Source: Gammaproteobacteria bacterium
GTDB taxonomy: Bacteria; Pseudomonadota; Gammaproteobacteria; Steroidobacterales; Steroidobacteraceae
Length of the DNA: 64,000 bases
NCBI GenBank assembly: GCA_021773365.1
Contig: JAJFKF010000080.1
Span: 1 to 64,000 of the forward strand
Direction of reading: 5' to 3'
Shown here: piece after piece, positions 40,678 through 49,724 of the stretch
How positions within the stretch are numbered: position 1 is the stretch's first letter
How the letters are laid out: every line of letters begins with the position of its first letter
The notes under the pieces: generated by a model
Told to the model about the DNA's origin: nothing
Seen by the model: the letters and a program-made list of their open reading frames with translations, nothing else
The model's database searches: none
Program-made: the position numbers and the translations under genes

Positions 40678-40683
40678 ATTCTA
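40678..40683 (-). promoter_or_regulatory. -10-like box of the tRNA-Ser promoter
   Basis: TAGAAT on the minus strand lies 26 bases before the tRNA 5' end and is followed by a GC-rich discriminator, as expected for stable RNA promoters. The -35 region is poor, so the call is tentative. Confidence 0.4.
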
Positions 40684-40723
40684 CCCGACCGAAAGCCCGG
40701 AGCGAGCCGTTTCCCGCCCCTGC

Positions 40724-42118
40724 ATGCACAAGCACCTGTCCACCCTCAAGGCCCTGATCGCCGTCAGCAGCTACCTGCTGCTCGCCACCTGTCAGCGCGT
40801 GCCCTCCACGCTCGAGCAGGTGCTGGCGCTGAAGGAACTGCGGGTGGTCACGCGCAACAGTCCCACCGCCTACTACCTGGGCGCCGAAGGGCCTGAAGGG
40901 CCTGAATACGAAATGGCCAGCGCCTTCGCCGCCGAACTGGGCGTAGCGCTGTACGTCTACACCGTGCCCACCTTCGCCGAGCTGCGCCGTCAGATCGCCA
41001 GCGGACGCGCCCATGTGGCCGCCGCCGGGTTGAGCACCTCCAATGCCTGGGGCCGGGCAGTAATGTTCGGGCCCGCCTACCAGCAGGTCCGCCAGCACCT
41101 GATCTACACCCAGGGCGGGCATAAGCCGCGCTCGCTGGATGAGATCAACGGCCAGGATCTGCAGGTGGCCGCCGGCAGCGCCCAGGCCGAGGCGCTGCAG
41201 CGCATGCGGGTCGGCAAGCCGGAGCGCATGGGCGATCTGGTCTGGACGGAACGGCGCAGTGATGCCCTGGAGTTGCTGGCGGAGCTGGCCGAGGGGCAGA
41301 TCGACTACACCCTGGCCGACTCCACCGAATTCGCGCTCGGGCGCAACGCGCACCCGAACATCCGTGTGGCCTTCGACCTGGTGCCCGGCGAGTCACTGGC
41401 CTGGGCATTCAACGCCCGCGACCGCAGCCTGCTGGGGAGCGCAGGGAAGTTCTTCGAGCGTATTGCCACCGACGGCACGCGCGCGGCCATCATGGCCCGC
41501 TACTACGGCCAGTCGGAACGCTTCCAGCGCGTTGGCGCGCGCAACTTCATCCGCCATGTGGGCACCCGCCTGCCGCGCTACCGCAACTGGTTCGAGGAGG
41601 CAGCAGCGATAATCGGCGAGGACTGGCGCCTGCTGGCCGCGCTCGGTTACCAGGAATCGCATTGGGACCCCAGGGCCGTGTCGTACACGGGCGTCCGCGG
41701 ATTGATGATGCTGACCGAGCGCACCGCGCGGCAGATGGAGGTGGAAGACCGGGACGATCCCTACCAGAGCATCATGGGCGGCGCCCGCTACTACGCCAAT
41801 GTGCGCGACAAGATTCCGGAACGTATTCCCGAACCGGACCGCACCTGGCTGGCGCTGGCCGCCTACAACGTCGGCTATGGCCACCTGGAGGATGCGCGCG
41901 TGCTGACACAGGCCGCGGGACGCGATCCGGACTCCTGGCAGGATATTCGCGAGCACCTGCCGCTGCTGGCGCAGGAACAGTGGTACAGCAAAACCAGGCG
42001 CGGTTATGCCCGCGGCTGGGAACCGGTGCGCTTCGTCGACAATATCCGCAACTACCTGGACATCCTGGAGTGGCTGGCCACCGACAGCACGCCGCCGCCG
42101 CTCAACGCTTCGCGCTGA
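40724..42118 (+). CDS. mltF: Membrane-bound lytic murein transglycosylase F
   Basis: MltF cleaves peptidoglycan between MurNAc and GlcNAc at the outer membrane. The 464-residue protein starts with a lipoprotein-like signal (ALIAVSSYLLLATC), then a periplasmic binding-protein fold (about residues 35-265) and the C-terminal SLT domain. The catalytic glutamate is E311 in YQESHWDPRAVS, followed by TGVRGLMMLTERTA and ALAAYNVGYGHLEDAR. Both halves are complete. It is divergent from the tRNA-Ser gene and convergent with tadA, whose stop overlaps its C-terminus by 17 bp. Confidence 0.95.
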   Translation: MHKHLSTLKALIAVSSYLLLATCQRVPSTLEQVLALKELRVVTRNSPTAYYLGAEGPEGPEYEMASAFAAELGVALYVYTVPTFAELRRQIASGRAHVAAAGLSTSNAWGRAVMFGPAYQQVRQHLIYTQGGHKPRSLDEINGQDLQVAAGSAQAEALQRMRVGKPERMGDLVWTERRSDALELLAELAEGQIDYTLADSTEFALGRNAHPNIRVAFDLVPGESLAWAFNARDRSLLGSAGKFFERIATDGTRAAIMARYYGQSERFQRVGARNFIRHVGTRLPRYRNWFEEAAAIIGEDWRLLAALGYQESHWDPRAVSYTGVRGLMMLTERTARQMEVEDRDDPYQSIMGGARYYANVRDKIPERIPEPDRTWLALAAYNVGYGHLEDARVLTQAAGRDPDSWQDIREHLPLLAQEQWYSKTRRGYARGWEPVRFVDNIRNYLDILEWLATDSTPPPLNASR

Positions 42119-42551
42119 AGAACGCCCTCAGCAGCTCACCGCACTCATCCGACAGCACGCCGCCGAAGACATCCACACGATGGTTCAGCGACGGCAACCG
42201 GAAAATATCGATGATGCTGCCGGCGCCACCGGCCTTCGCATCCCAGGCGCCGAAGACCACCCGCTTCACCCGCGCATGAATGATGGCCGCCGCGCACATG
42301 ATGCACGGCTCCAGGGTGACGTAAAGCGTGGTATCCGCCAGGCGATAGTTGCTCAGCGTCTGCCCGGCTGCGCGCAGGGTCTGCACCTCGGCATGAGCGG
42401 TGGGATCATGCGCGGCGATGGGATGATTGAAACCGCGCGCCACGATGTCATCGCCGCGCACCAGTACTGCGCCCACCGGCACCTCGCCGGTCTTGCGCGC
42501 CAGGGCGGCACATTCCAGGGCTGCGCGCATGAAATCCGCATCAGAGTGCAT
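42102..42551 (-). CDS. tadA: tRNA-specific adenosine deaminase
   Basis: TadA deaminates A34 of tRNA-Arg(ACG) to inosine. The 149-residue protein from the ATG at 42551 has the zinc motifs HAE (H53-E55) and PCIMC (C83, C86), plus the usual VPVGAVLVRGDDIVARG lead-in and GAWDAKAGGAGSI. The TTG at 42566 adds five residues without support. It converges on mltF with a 17-bp 3' overlap. Essential in most bacteria. Confidence 0.96.
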   Translation of the reverse strand: MHSDADFMRAALECAALARKTGEVPVGAVLVRGDDIVARGFNHPIAAHDPTAHAEVQTLRAAGQTLSNYRLADTTLYVTLEPCIMCAAAIIHARVKRVVFGAWDAKAGGAGSIIDIFRLPSLNHRVDVFGGVLSDECGELLRAFFSAKR

Positions 42552-42679
42552 GGGTTTTCCGTTCAATGGTCAGCTGGAAGGTGCGGCCATGGTAGCGCGG
42601 GGCCGACCTCAGGCCCAGCGCCAAGCGGTGGCCTGCAGGTGCTGAGAGATGGCTGCACGCCTGGCATCCCGCCCTTCGC

Positions 42680-43969
42680 TCATGGCGTGCTTTGCCGGCA
42701 ATCGGCCGCAAGGAGCAATTCCGTCAGATCATGGTAGCGCTGCGCGTCCAGGCCAGTCAGGTCCTGGATTCGCTGCAGGCGCCCATACACCGTATTCGGA
42801 TGCACCTTGAGCGTGCGCGCGGCCTTCTGCACATTGATATCGGCATCGGCCAGCGCGCGCAACGTCTGCACCAGTGCACCACGCATCCGGGTATCGGCGC
42901 TGACGAGGTCGGCGATCCACGCCGGCAGCGCCGACTGCACATAGTCCGCCGCACGATGCAGCAGCAGGCGCCGGATCGGCAACCCGGCATACGGCACCAC
43001 CCGTCTGCCCACGCTGGCGAAATCCAGCGCGACAGTGGCCTCGTGCAATGCGCGGGGAATGTACGCCGTGGAGGGCTGATCGGTGCTGATGCCGATGAGC
43101 ACCGCCGGACCGAGCGTCAGCAATGCTGATTGCACACGCCCGGCCAGCTTGTCCTGCGGCGCGGTCCAGCCGGACAGCCGCCGCGTATCGGAGAACACGG
43201 CAATGACAACATTGTTACGCACGCCGACCAAGGCCCGCACGGAGGTGCCCGCCACCGCGGCGCCGACGGCCGCGACGATGCGCTGCTCGCGCGCCGGATG
43301 CTCCATCTCCAGCGGATCGGCGGACTGCGTCACCGCCACGCAGAAGGACTGTCGCTGCTCCAGGTATCCGGCACGTTTGAGCAGGCGCGCCACGCGCCCG
43401 TCGGATTCGTCGTAGCCATTGATCAGCAGCGCCAGCAGCTCGGTACGCCGGTCACCCGCCACTTCGGCCAGCACCCGGGTGCGCGTTACATACGCGGCGG
43501 CGCAGATGATGCTGATGGCGTTGGCATACTCGATCACAAAGTCGGCCACCGCCGTCGCCACCGCATCAGCCCTGTCAGGAATGACGGCGAGCGCCGCCTC
43601 GCCTATCCAGCGCGACAGGACCCTGTGCCCACACCGATAGGCCTGCAGCGTGGCCTCCAGCGGAAAGCGCTGCTCCGCGCGCCGCTGCGCATGCGCGCGC
43701 ACAAAGTCGAAGTCACCCAAGGGGCCGCCGCCGAGCAGCCGGATGATCTCGCGCAGATGCTGGCCGACGTGCTGTTCCAGATCCGGCAGAATCTGCGGAT
43801 TGCCCGACTCGGAGAAGGCAGGAATTTCCTGCTTGATAGCCCGTTGCAGCGATTCAGCGGTCTGTCGCAGAGTGTGATCAAGCGCGGGCGCCACCCGTGG
43901 CACCACCCCCAGCTCCTCCAGATGGCGCAGCGCCTGGGGCAAAGTGGCCTGATTGCCGGTGGCTGTCAT
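42680..43969 (-). CDS. PucR/CdaR-type transcriptional regulator
   Basis: A 429-residue protein with an N-terminal ligand/HAMP-like region (about 1-160), a central GGDEF-fold-like domain without catalytic motif (about 170-290), and a C-terminal PucR helix-turn-helix (ALADADINVQKAARTLKVHPNTVYGRLQRI). PucR-family activators respond to small metabolites such as purine or sugar-acid derivatives. No obvious target operon is adjacent. It faces the YCII gene divergently over 126 bp that probably holds both promoters. Confidence 0.85.
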   Translation of the reverse strand: MTATGNQATLPQALRHLEELGVVPRVAPALDHTLRQTAESLQRAIKQEIPAFSESGNPQILPDLEQHVGQHLREIIRLLGGGPLGDFDFVRAHAQRRAEQRFPLEATLQAYRCGHRVLSRWIGEAALAVIPDRADAVATAVADFVIEYANAISIICAAAYVTRTRVLAEVAGDRRTELLALLINGYDESDGRVARLLKRAGYLEQRQSFCVAVTQSADPLEMEHPAREQRIVAAVGAAVAGTSVRALVGVRNNVVIAVFSDTRRLSGWTAPQDKLAGRVQSALLTLGPAVLIGISTDQPSTAYIPRALHEATVALDFASVGRRVVPYAGLPIRRLLLHRAADYVQSALPAWIADLVSADTRMRGALVQTLRALADADINVQKAARTLKVHPNTVYGRLQRIQDLTGLDAQRYHDLTELLLAADCRQSTP

Positions 43970-44095
43970 GGCAGGGTGTCAACTATTCACAATCCGGGCG
44001 GCATATTATCAGCATTCTCGCCAGTCTCAGGCCCTGCCTCTGGAGATATTCTCCAGCCTGCATTGCATCCACACAGAACAGCACCGGAGTACATC

Positions 44096-44410
44096 ATGGC
44101 GAAATATCTTTTTATCTATCACGGCGGCACCAAGCCCTCGAACCCCGCGGACGTCAAGAAAGTAATGGACGCCTGGGGCGCGTGGTTCGGCTCCATGGGC
44201 GCGGCCGTCATCGACGGCGGCAATCCGGTGGGCAAATCCAGCACGGTGAAGTCCGATGGCTCCATTGCCAACGATGGCGGCGCCAACCCGGTCAGTGGCT
44301 ACACCCTGATCGAAGCGCCAAACCTGGACGAGGCACACAAGAAGGCCAGGGCCTGCCCCATTCTGGAGTCGGGCGGGTCGATCGAGATTGCCGAAGCCAT
44401 CGATATGTAG
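44096..44410 (+). CDS. YCII-related small protein
   Basis: A 104-residue protein of the YCII/DGPF superfamily, a small alpha-beta ferredoxin-like fold of unknown reaction in most members. It starts MAKYLFIYHGG, as is typical, with the conserved tail PNLDEAHKKARACPILESGGSIEIAEAIDM. The ATG has GGAG seven bases upstream. It is divergent from the PucR regulator, which may control it; that is inference from position only. The larger frame starting at 43130 is antisense to the regulator. Confidence 0.85.
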   Translation: MAKYLFIYHGGTKPSNPADVKKVMDAWGAWFGSMGAAVIDGGNPVGKSSTVKSDGSIANDGGANPVSGYTLIEAPNLDEAHKKARACPILESGGSIEIAEAIDM

Positions 44411-44656
44411 CGACGGACCTGCGGGCCATCCAGGCCCGTGGAACTGAGATCACGATCTCATCTTTCACGGGTCGGGATGGCCGGGCAGGAAACCACAAAG
44501 GTCCGGCACAGCGCGTGCGCGCATCTTCCGGCGCCGGCGCCATCTGCTTCTGATCACGAGGCCTGCCTGCCGTTGCCCGGGCGCAGGACTCTGCTCCCGC
44601 CGCCGGATGTTGTAGAGTTCCGGCTGATTCATAACACGAGATCAGCGGAGAGCGAG

Positions 44657-44923
44657 ATGGCCACAGGCTGGGCCGGCGACGGCGCCGTACAGGAACAGAT
44701 CGATGCGACGGTCAATGATGGAATCCGCCGTGCCAGGGAACGGCTGCCGCAGGGTCCGGCATTGACTCACTGCGCCGAGTGCGGTGCGCAGATCCCGGAG
44801 GCACGACGCCAGGCCATACCGGGCGTACGACAGTGCGTGCCCTGCCAGGAATCCAGCGACCAGGAAGCCGAACAGTTCAGCGGCTATAACCGGCGGGGCA
44901 GCAAGGACAGTCAGTTGCGTTGA
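44657..44923 (+). CDS. DksA/TraR C4-type zinc-finger small protein
   Basis: An 88-residue protein with a coiled start, then CAECGAQIPEARRQAIPGVR followed by CVPCQE, the C4 zinc finger of DksA/TraR-family proteins with a 17-residue spacer. Short TraR-like members can bind RNA polymerase in the secondary channel, but the coiled-coil is too short here to assume DksA activity. It begins ATGGCCACAG after a purine-rich site (CGGAGAGCGAG). The 246-bp gap upstream (44411-44656) holds only a GAGATC/GATCTC palindrome. Confidence 0.8.
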   Translation: MATGWAGDGAVQEQIDATVNDGIRRARERLPQGPALTHCAECGAQIPEARRQAIPGVRQCVPCQESSDQEAEQFSGYNRRGSKDSQLR

Positions 44924-44999
44924 ATCATCGGCGGCACCACGCCCGCCCGCATTCGCAACACGAACGCCACCGTATCGCAACCTGCCAACCTCATCAGAT

Positions 45000-45623
45000 A
45001 TGCCAACCAGCGCTGCCCCATCCATTCTGCTCGCACCCACCCCCACCACCTGGGTCGACGCCGCCGTAGAGCACTGGCGCGAACTGCTGGTTGACCACGC
45101 CAACTGCGAGAAGAAGGCGGCGTCATCGGCCATGGCGCTGATATTCGCGTACCCGGAAGACCGCGAGCTGACCTCGGCGTTATCACGCCTGGCGCGGGAG
45201 GAACTGCAGCACTTCGAACAGGTGCAGGCCATGATGGTGACGCTGGACGTGCCCTGCATGCGCCAGCGTCCCGGCCGCTACGCCTCCGGACTGCGCGCGG
45301 CGCTGCGCACCGCCGAGCCGGCACGCAAACTCGACCTGATGCTCACCGGCGCCTTGATCGAGGCGCGCTCCTGTGAACGGTTCGCCCTGCTCGCCCCGCG
45401 ACTGCAGGCACCTCTTGGAAATTTCTACGCGCGCCTGCAAGCGGCCGAGGCGCGGCATTTCGAGCTGTACCTCCAGTTCGCCGAGCGCGCCGCGGACGGA
45501 CAAAACTGGAAGAGTCGGCTGCACGAGCTGGCGATCTGCGAGGCGGAGCTGGCCGGTTCGGAGGATGCGGACTTCAGGTTCCACTCCGGGCCGCCGCCGC
45601 AGCAGCAGGCCCGCGCCCCGTAG
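45000..45623 (+). CDS. miaE: tRNA-(ms2io6A37)-hydroxylase-like di-iron protein
   Basis: MiaE is a ferritin-like di-iron monooxygenase that hydroxylates the isopentenyl group of ms2i6A37 in tRNA. The 207-residue protein has the expected carboxylate/histidine repeats: DHANCEKKAASSAMALIFAY, REELQHFEQVQAMM, ALIEARSCERFALL and AEARHFELYLQFAE, in the four-helix order. The start at 45000 is favoured over a long upstream frame lacking family similarity, though the ribosome site is weak. It stands between the small zinc protein and csaA. Confidence 0.85.
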   Translation: MPTSAAPSILLAPTPTTWVDAAVEHWRELLVDHANCEKKAASSAMALIFAYPEDRELTSALSRLAREELQHFEQVQAMMVTLDVPCMRQRPGRYASGLRAALRTAEPARKLDLMLTGALIEARSCERFALLAPRLQAPLGNFYARLQAAEARHFELYLQFAERAADGQNWKSRLHELAICEAELAGSEDADFRFHSGPPPQQQARAP

Positions 45624-45683
45624 CCAGTTCGCCGCCGGATGTGGAAACATTGCGCATCGAGTTTTCACACAAGGTAATCGCCG

Positions 45684-46055
45684 ATGCATCTCTCCCACGA
45701 TCCTGCCGCGCCGGCGGCAGAGCGTATCGAGTTCAGCCAGTTCCTCGCGGTGGACATCCGCGCCGGCACCATTGTTGATGCTCAGCCCTTCCCGGAGGCA
45801 CGCAAGCCCGCGCTGAAGCTGAAAATCGACTTCGGCGCTGCCATAGGTATCAAACAGTCCAGCGCGCAGATCACACGGCACTACGACTGCGCATCGCTGG
45901 TCGGGCGCCAAATCGCCGCAGTAGTGAATTTTCCGCCACGGCAAGTCGGACCGTTCATTTCGGAAGTGCTAACGGTGGGATTTCCGGACAGCGGGGGCGA
46001 GGTGGTCCTGTTCTCGCCAGACCGGCCTGTGCCGAACGGGGCGAGGCTATTCTGA
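45684..46055 (+). CDS. csaA: tRNA-binding protein CsaA
   Basis: CsaA is a small OB-fold dimeric protein with chaperone and tRNA-binding activity, homologous to the EMAP/methionyl-tRNA synthetase C-terminal domain. The 123-residue protein contains FLAVDIRAGTIVDAQPFPEA, ALKLKIDFGAAIGIKQSSAQI and VVNFPPRQVGPFISEVLTVG, the full set of CsaA blocks. It follows the MiaE-like gene by 60 bp, and both act on tRNA. Confidence 0.95.
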   Translation: MHLSHDPAAPAAERIEFSQFLAVDIRAGTIVDAQPFPEARKPALKLKIDFGAAIGIKQSSAQITRHYDCASLVGRQIAAVVNFPPRQVGPFISEVLTVGFPDSGGEVVLFSPDRPVPNGARLF

Positions 46056-46076
46056 CGGGAGCCCAGCCGGAAAGCC

Positions 46077-46430
46077 TCATTGCGGGAATTCGCTGCGCCC
46101 ATCCACCGCGGCCTGAAGGCTGCGGATCAGTTCGTTGGCACCGGTGATGGACAGGGAAAGCGGCATCATGTGGTAACTCATCGCGGCCCTGGAAGTCACC
46201 TCGATCCCCACATCCTTGCTGCCGGCGCCGCCCTCGAGTACGTGAACCTTCAGGACGGTTCTGGAGAATCTACCGCCGGTGGTATCGACCTCACCTACAG
46301 TACGGGCAATCCGGGCTCCAAACAGCGCACCCTTGAAGCCGCCATACTTGACGGTGCGCCACAGGAAGAAAACCGCGACCGCGCCGATGAGAAGCAAGGG
46401 GATGTACTCAGGGGACCACTGAACACTCAT
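46077..46430 (-). CDS. Small membrane-anchored protein, unknown function
   Basis: A 117-residue protein with one N-terminal membrane segment (PLLLIGAVAVFFLWRTVKY) and a soluble C-terminal domain of about 85 residues. The ATG at 46430 has an AGGAG site about 9 bases upstream. It converges on csaA and follows the membrane-anchored pair upstream by 31 bp, so it may share their transcript. I do not recognise the family. Confidence 0.6.
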   Translation of the reverse strand: MSVQWSPEYIPLLLIGAVAVFFLWRTVKYGGFKGALFGARIARTVGEVDTTGGRFSRTVLKVHVLEGGAGSKDVGIEVTSRAAMSYHMMPLSLSITGANELIRSLQAAVDGRSEFPQ

Positions 46431-46461
46431 TGGATATCGCTCCTCCTGAGACGGCCCGGGA

Positions 46462-47433
46462 TTACAGGAGCGCTTCCCGCTGCGCCGTTTCAGCCCGCAG
46501 CATCGCCTCCAGCACTTCATACTGCGCGCTCGACAGAAGCGGCTTCGCCTCGGCGAGCATGGCCGCATTCGTCCGCCGGGTCTGTTCCAGCGATCTCTCC
46601 CTGGCAATACGGGAGCGGGCTTCCCGATCCATACCGATGCCGGATGCCGACAGGCGTGCGCTCTCTGGCGAAGCCCACCACTCCTCCTGCGCGCGCTGGC
46701 CAGCTCCGTGCATCGCCACGGCAAGCTCTGCGAGGTTCTCATCGCGCACGATGTGTGTCACAGGCAGTTGCTCGTTCACGACCTTGATCCGCCCGCGCGC
46801 ATTGCTGGACTGGCTCCATTCCTGCCATTTCTGGTAGTTCGCCCCGCCGAGGAGCGCGCGGGTCGCCTGTTCATGGCGGGCCCGAAGATCCCCTTCCCGG
46901 GCACGCCATAACTGTCCGTTCTGGTCTTCGTCGCGCAACTGGTGGCGCATCACACCCAGCTCCACCCAGTGCTGCGCCTGCAGCCGGACAAAATCCTCAA
47001 ACACCCCGCCGGAGACCGTCATCCAGTGAGCCAGTCCCGACATCTGCTGACGCGCGCCGATTTCCTGCTGTTCGAGCACGGCGGCCCTGAAGGCAGGAAT
47101 AGTTTCGATGAATTCGTTCCGGCGGCGCATGAAGGTTTCACCGCGCCTGATCAGGTTTGCCTGATACTCGGCATTGCGCGCGGCAGTCTCCTGTGGTGAG
47201 TCGGCGGCCGCGCCGGCAGGCTTCTCCGATGCCTGCCCGGCAGGCAGGCTTGCTTCGGCCCGGACGGTGGGTCGCTGCTCCTGAACGGGCTGCGCCTCCC
47301 GTTCCAGCATCGCCAACCGTATACGCTGCGTCTCGAGTATCCCCTCGCCGGTATCGAGCTGCCGCCAGACAAACACACATGCCCCGCCAGCCAGCAGCGC
47401 GCAAACCCACAGCGCTCGTCCAGTGCGGCTCAC
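46462..47433 (-). CDS. Membrane-anchored coiled-coil protein, unknown function (paralogue 2)
   Basis: A 323-residue protein: one N-terminal hydrophobic anchor (LWVCALLAGGACVFVW), a short heptad-like stretch, a disordered glutamine/proline/alanine linker, and a helical C-terminal domain. The GTG start at 47433 overlaps the stop of the upstream gene as GTGA. The same layout and several matching positions appear in that upstream gene, so the two are paralogues. No enzymatic motif is visible. Confidence 0.65.
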   Translation of the reverse strand: MSRTGRALWVCALLAGGACVFVWRQLDTGEGILETQRIRLAMLEREAQPVQEQRPTVRAEASLPAGQASEKPAGAAADSPQETAARNAEYQANLIRRGETFMRRRNEFIETIPAFRAAVLEQQEIGARQQMSGLAHWMTVSGGVFEDFVRLQAQHWVELGVMRHQLRDEDQNGQLWRAREGDLRARHEQATRALLGGANYQKWQEWSQSSNARGRIKVVNEQLPVTHIVRDENLAELAVAMHGAGQRAQEEWWASPESARLSASGIGMDREARSRIARERSLEQTRRTNAAMLAEAKPLLSSAQYEVLEAMLRAETAQREALL

Positions 47434-48422
47434 GGCACCAGCTCCAGCATCATCCGCTCCGTCGCGTCCGCGGCGCGGACCTCCTCCAGCTTCAATTGCT
47501 GCAACTCCCGCAGCGCGGCGAGCTGCCGCGCCGACAGGTAGGAGGCTGCCGCGGCGTACTCCTGATCGGCGGCGCGCCGGAACCGCTCCAGTCTGTCATC
47601 CATCATCGCAACCTGAACCCGCGGATCACTTCTGTCCACGCCCCTCGGCAGGCCCTGCCCGAGCCAGACCGACCCGGAGGCCCGGGTCATCGCCACGGAC
47701 AACGGCCGAATCTGCGTCGGCGTCAGCGCATCGCTTGCCGGTAATCGCTGGTTGAGCGCGGCAAGCTGCATGCGGGCGGTCTCGGTCCGCCGATACTCGC
47801 GCAGCCTCCGGACACCCTCCTCTCCCAGTAAACCAGTGAGATCGACCTCCAGTTGCCGTTCACGGGCAGCCATTGCTTCCCTGCCAGACGACCCATCCGC
47901 CCCCACCAGTTGCTCACCCTCCGACATTCCGTCGACGAGGTAGGTGGTCACCCTGTCCGTGAGGGCCTGCATCCTGCCTTCATCCATGTCAGGCCAGAAC
48001 CGGAAATCCCGCAGATCGCGGTCGACCCTGAAGCGTTCCCGCTGTACCGCAAGCTGGTGTTGCGCCGGGCTGTCGAGCCCACCGGGATGCGGCATCAGCG
48101 GCGGCGACAGCGGCCCGGTCAGCACAGTCCTCCCGCCACCGTTGCTACCGCCGGCATTGAAGCGCACGGGCGCGATCCGTCGGGCCGACGTGGGTCCCGC
48201 GGACGAATCGGTGAGTTCAGATACCCCAGCCGGCACGGCCTGAGGCGGCGGTAGCGGCGGTGTTGGTCGATGCTTCGCAACGGCCTGTTCGAGCTGCGCG
48301 ATCCGGGTGCGCTGCAGGTCGATCAATCGGCGATCTGCCTGCTGGCGGTTGACGAGGAAAGCCAGTACAACCAGAAAGGCCAGGGTGGCCAGACCCGGGA
48401 CGATGTTTGTTGTTCTCTCCAT
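47430..48422 (-). CDS. Membrane-anchored coiled-coil protein, unknown function (paralogue 1)
   Basis: A 330-residue protein with the same plan as the downstream gene: N-terminal anchor (GLATLAFLVVLAFLVN), a basic coiled segment (LIDLQRTRIAQLEQAVAKH), a low-complexity linker and a helical domain (YLVDGMSEGEQLVGADGSSG). The ATG at 48422 has GGGAG 7 bases upstream. The 4-base overlap with the downstream gene indicates translational coupling of an obligate pair. A longer in-frame start at 48812 runs antisense to the YidB-like gene and is rejected. Confidence 0.65.
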   Translation of the reverse strand: MERTTNIVPGLATLAFLVVLAFLVNRQQADRRLIDLQRTRIAQLEQAVAKHRPTPPLPPPQAVPAGVSELTDSSAGPTSARRIAPVRFNAGGSNGGGRTVLTGPLSPPLMPHPGGLDSPAQHQLAVQRERFRVDRDLRDFRFWPDMDEGRMQALTDRVTTYLVDGMSEGEQLVGADGSSGREAMAARERQLEVDLTGLLGEEGVRRLREYRRTETARMQLAALNQRLPASDALTPTQIRPLSVAMTRASGSVWLGQGLPRGVDRSDPRVQVAMMDDRLERFRRAADQEYAAAASYLSARQLAALRELQQLKLEEVRAADATERMMLELVP

Positions 48423-48516
48423 GGCAAACTCCCTCGGCATGGACAGCCCTGCGGAGCATCCAACGGCCCGCTTGCGATCCCTACCTTGCCACAAACCCCG
48501 TGTGAGCGGAACTGGA

Positions 48517-48852
48517 ATGGCTTTCAAGCAGGCAGGCCAGAGCGGTGTCAAGGCTATTTTGCTGCAGCAGCTCATCGCCATGCTCAGCAAACCGGGTGCG
48601 CTGGGCGATCTCACCGCCAGTTTCCAGAAGGCCGGACTGGGCGCCATCCTGCAGTCGTGGATTGGCAAGGGAGATAACCCGCCCATCTCCGCCGACCAGG
48701 TGAAAAGCGTACTGGGCAACGTCATGCTCTCCGGTCTGGCCAGCAAGGCGGACGTCCAGCCGTCACAGGCCGCGGACATGCTCATCTCACTGCTGCCGCA
48801 GGTTGTCGACAAGGTGTCCCCCGGTGGTATGGCTGGCGACGTTCGACGGTGA
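48517..48852 (+). CDS. YidB-like (DUF937) protein
   Basis: A 111-residue protein with the YidB/DUF937 signature: GDLTASFQKAGLGAILQSWI, ISADQVKSVLGN, then SGLASKADVQPSQAADMLIS, and LLPQVVDKVSPGG. The function of the family is unknown. The ATG at 48517 lies 95 bp from the divergent membrane pair and was chosen over a frame from 48307 that overlaps them antisense. Confidence 0.85.
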   Translation: MAFKQAGQSGVKAILLQQLIAMLSKPGALGDLTASFQKAGLGAILQSWIGKGDNPPISADQVKSVLGNVMLSGLASKADVQPSQAADMLISLLPQVVDKVSPGGMAGDVRR

Positions 48853-48903
48853 CAACCGGATTGAGTAATCGAATTCGGCGCAGCCCATCCCGCCGCCCGG
48901 ACG

Positions 48904-49560
48904 CTATCTCACCTCGACAACCCGATGCCGATCCACCCAGTACGGCCAGGCAAACAGCAGCAGACTGCACATCCCCACGACGGCGATCGCCTGCGCACCC
49001 GGCGGCGGCGGACCGAAGATATTCGCCAGATAAATTACCACCAGCAGCACCATCAAGGACGCAAAGCCCCAGCGACCGATGCCGTCCCGCGGCTGCGTTG
49101 CCCGCAGGTAAACCCAGATACCCGTGAAAAAGATGGCACCCTCGATGATCAGGGTTGCCGCCAGGTGATTCCACAGCCCGAGCCCGACCACAGGACCCCC
49201 CGCCGGCAGCAGTGGCAGATCCGGACGATGGGTCAGGTAATCCAGCACCCAGTGACTGAGCACCAGCAGCCCGACCACCACCGCGCCGCGCGGGTAACGC
49301 CGCACGCCGAAATACACCGCGGCGAACGCGGCGGCCCACACGAACGACATCAGCAGGCTGTGACTGAAGGGATAGTGCTGAAAATCCAGCGCCGTGACGA
49401 CGGTATTGCCAGGGTCAACGCGCACCCGCTCCCAGCCCAGCAGCAGAAACAGCGGCCAGAGCACATCGACAAATCCGGCGGCGAGCATCAACGTGCCCAG
49501 CGAAGTTTTCGGGGATGCCTTCTTGGCGGCCAGCGCCAGACCGAAATGACCTATGAACAT
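48904..49560 (-). CDS. Multi-pass inner-membrane protein of the YdjM/DUF457-like metal-dependent hydrolase group
   Basis: A 218-residue protein with about six membrane segments. It begins MFIGHFGLALAAKKASP, and contains DFQHYPFSHSLLMS and LVLSHWVLDYLTHRPDLPL, the histidine-rich pattern of membrane hydrolase-like (DUF457/YdjM) proteins. The substrate is unknown. It converges on the YidB-like gene with a 51-bp gap. Confidence 0.75.
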   Translation of the reverse strand: MFIGHFGLALAAKKASPKTSLGTLMLAAGFVDVLWPLFLLLGWERVRVDPGNTVVTALDFQHYPFSHSLLMSFVWAAAFAAVYFGVRRYPRGAVVVGLLVLSHWVLDYLTHRPDLPLLPAGGPVVGLGLWNHLAATLIIEGAIFFTGIWVYLRATQPRDGIGRWGFASLMVLLVVIYLANIFGPPPPGAQAIAVVGMCSLLLFAWPYWVDRHRVVEVR

Positions 49561-49724
49561 GGGACCTCCGTAGTGGGCAGGAGTCTAGCAGTTCAGCGAC
49601 AATGATCTGCGTCCCGGCGATGAGCTCGTATGCCTCATGGAAGAATGGTAGTGCTGATGTATATATGCCATACTCTTGCAGCTTCACAAATAGAATAGCA
49701 CCTCCCCTCACTAAGCTAGCCAGT

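Noticed and set aside
43130-44095. N-terminal extension of the YCII-like protein
   Set aside because: The extension is antisense to the PucR regulator; the ATG at 44096 has a good ribosome site and the family start.
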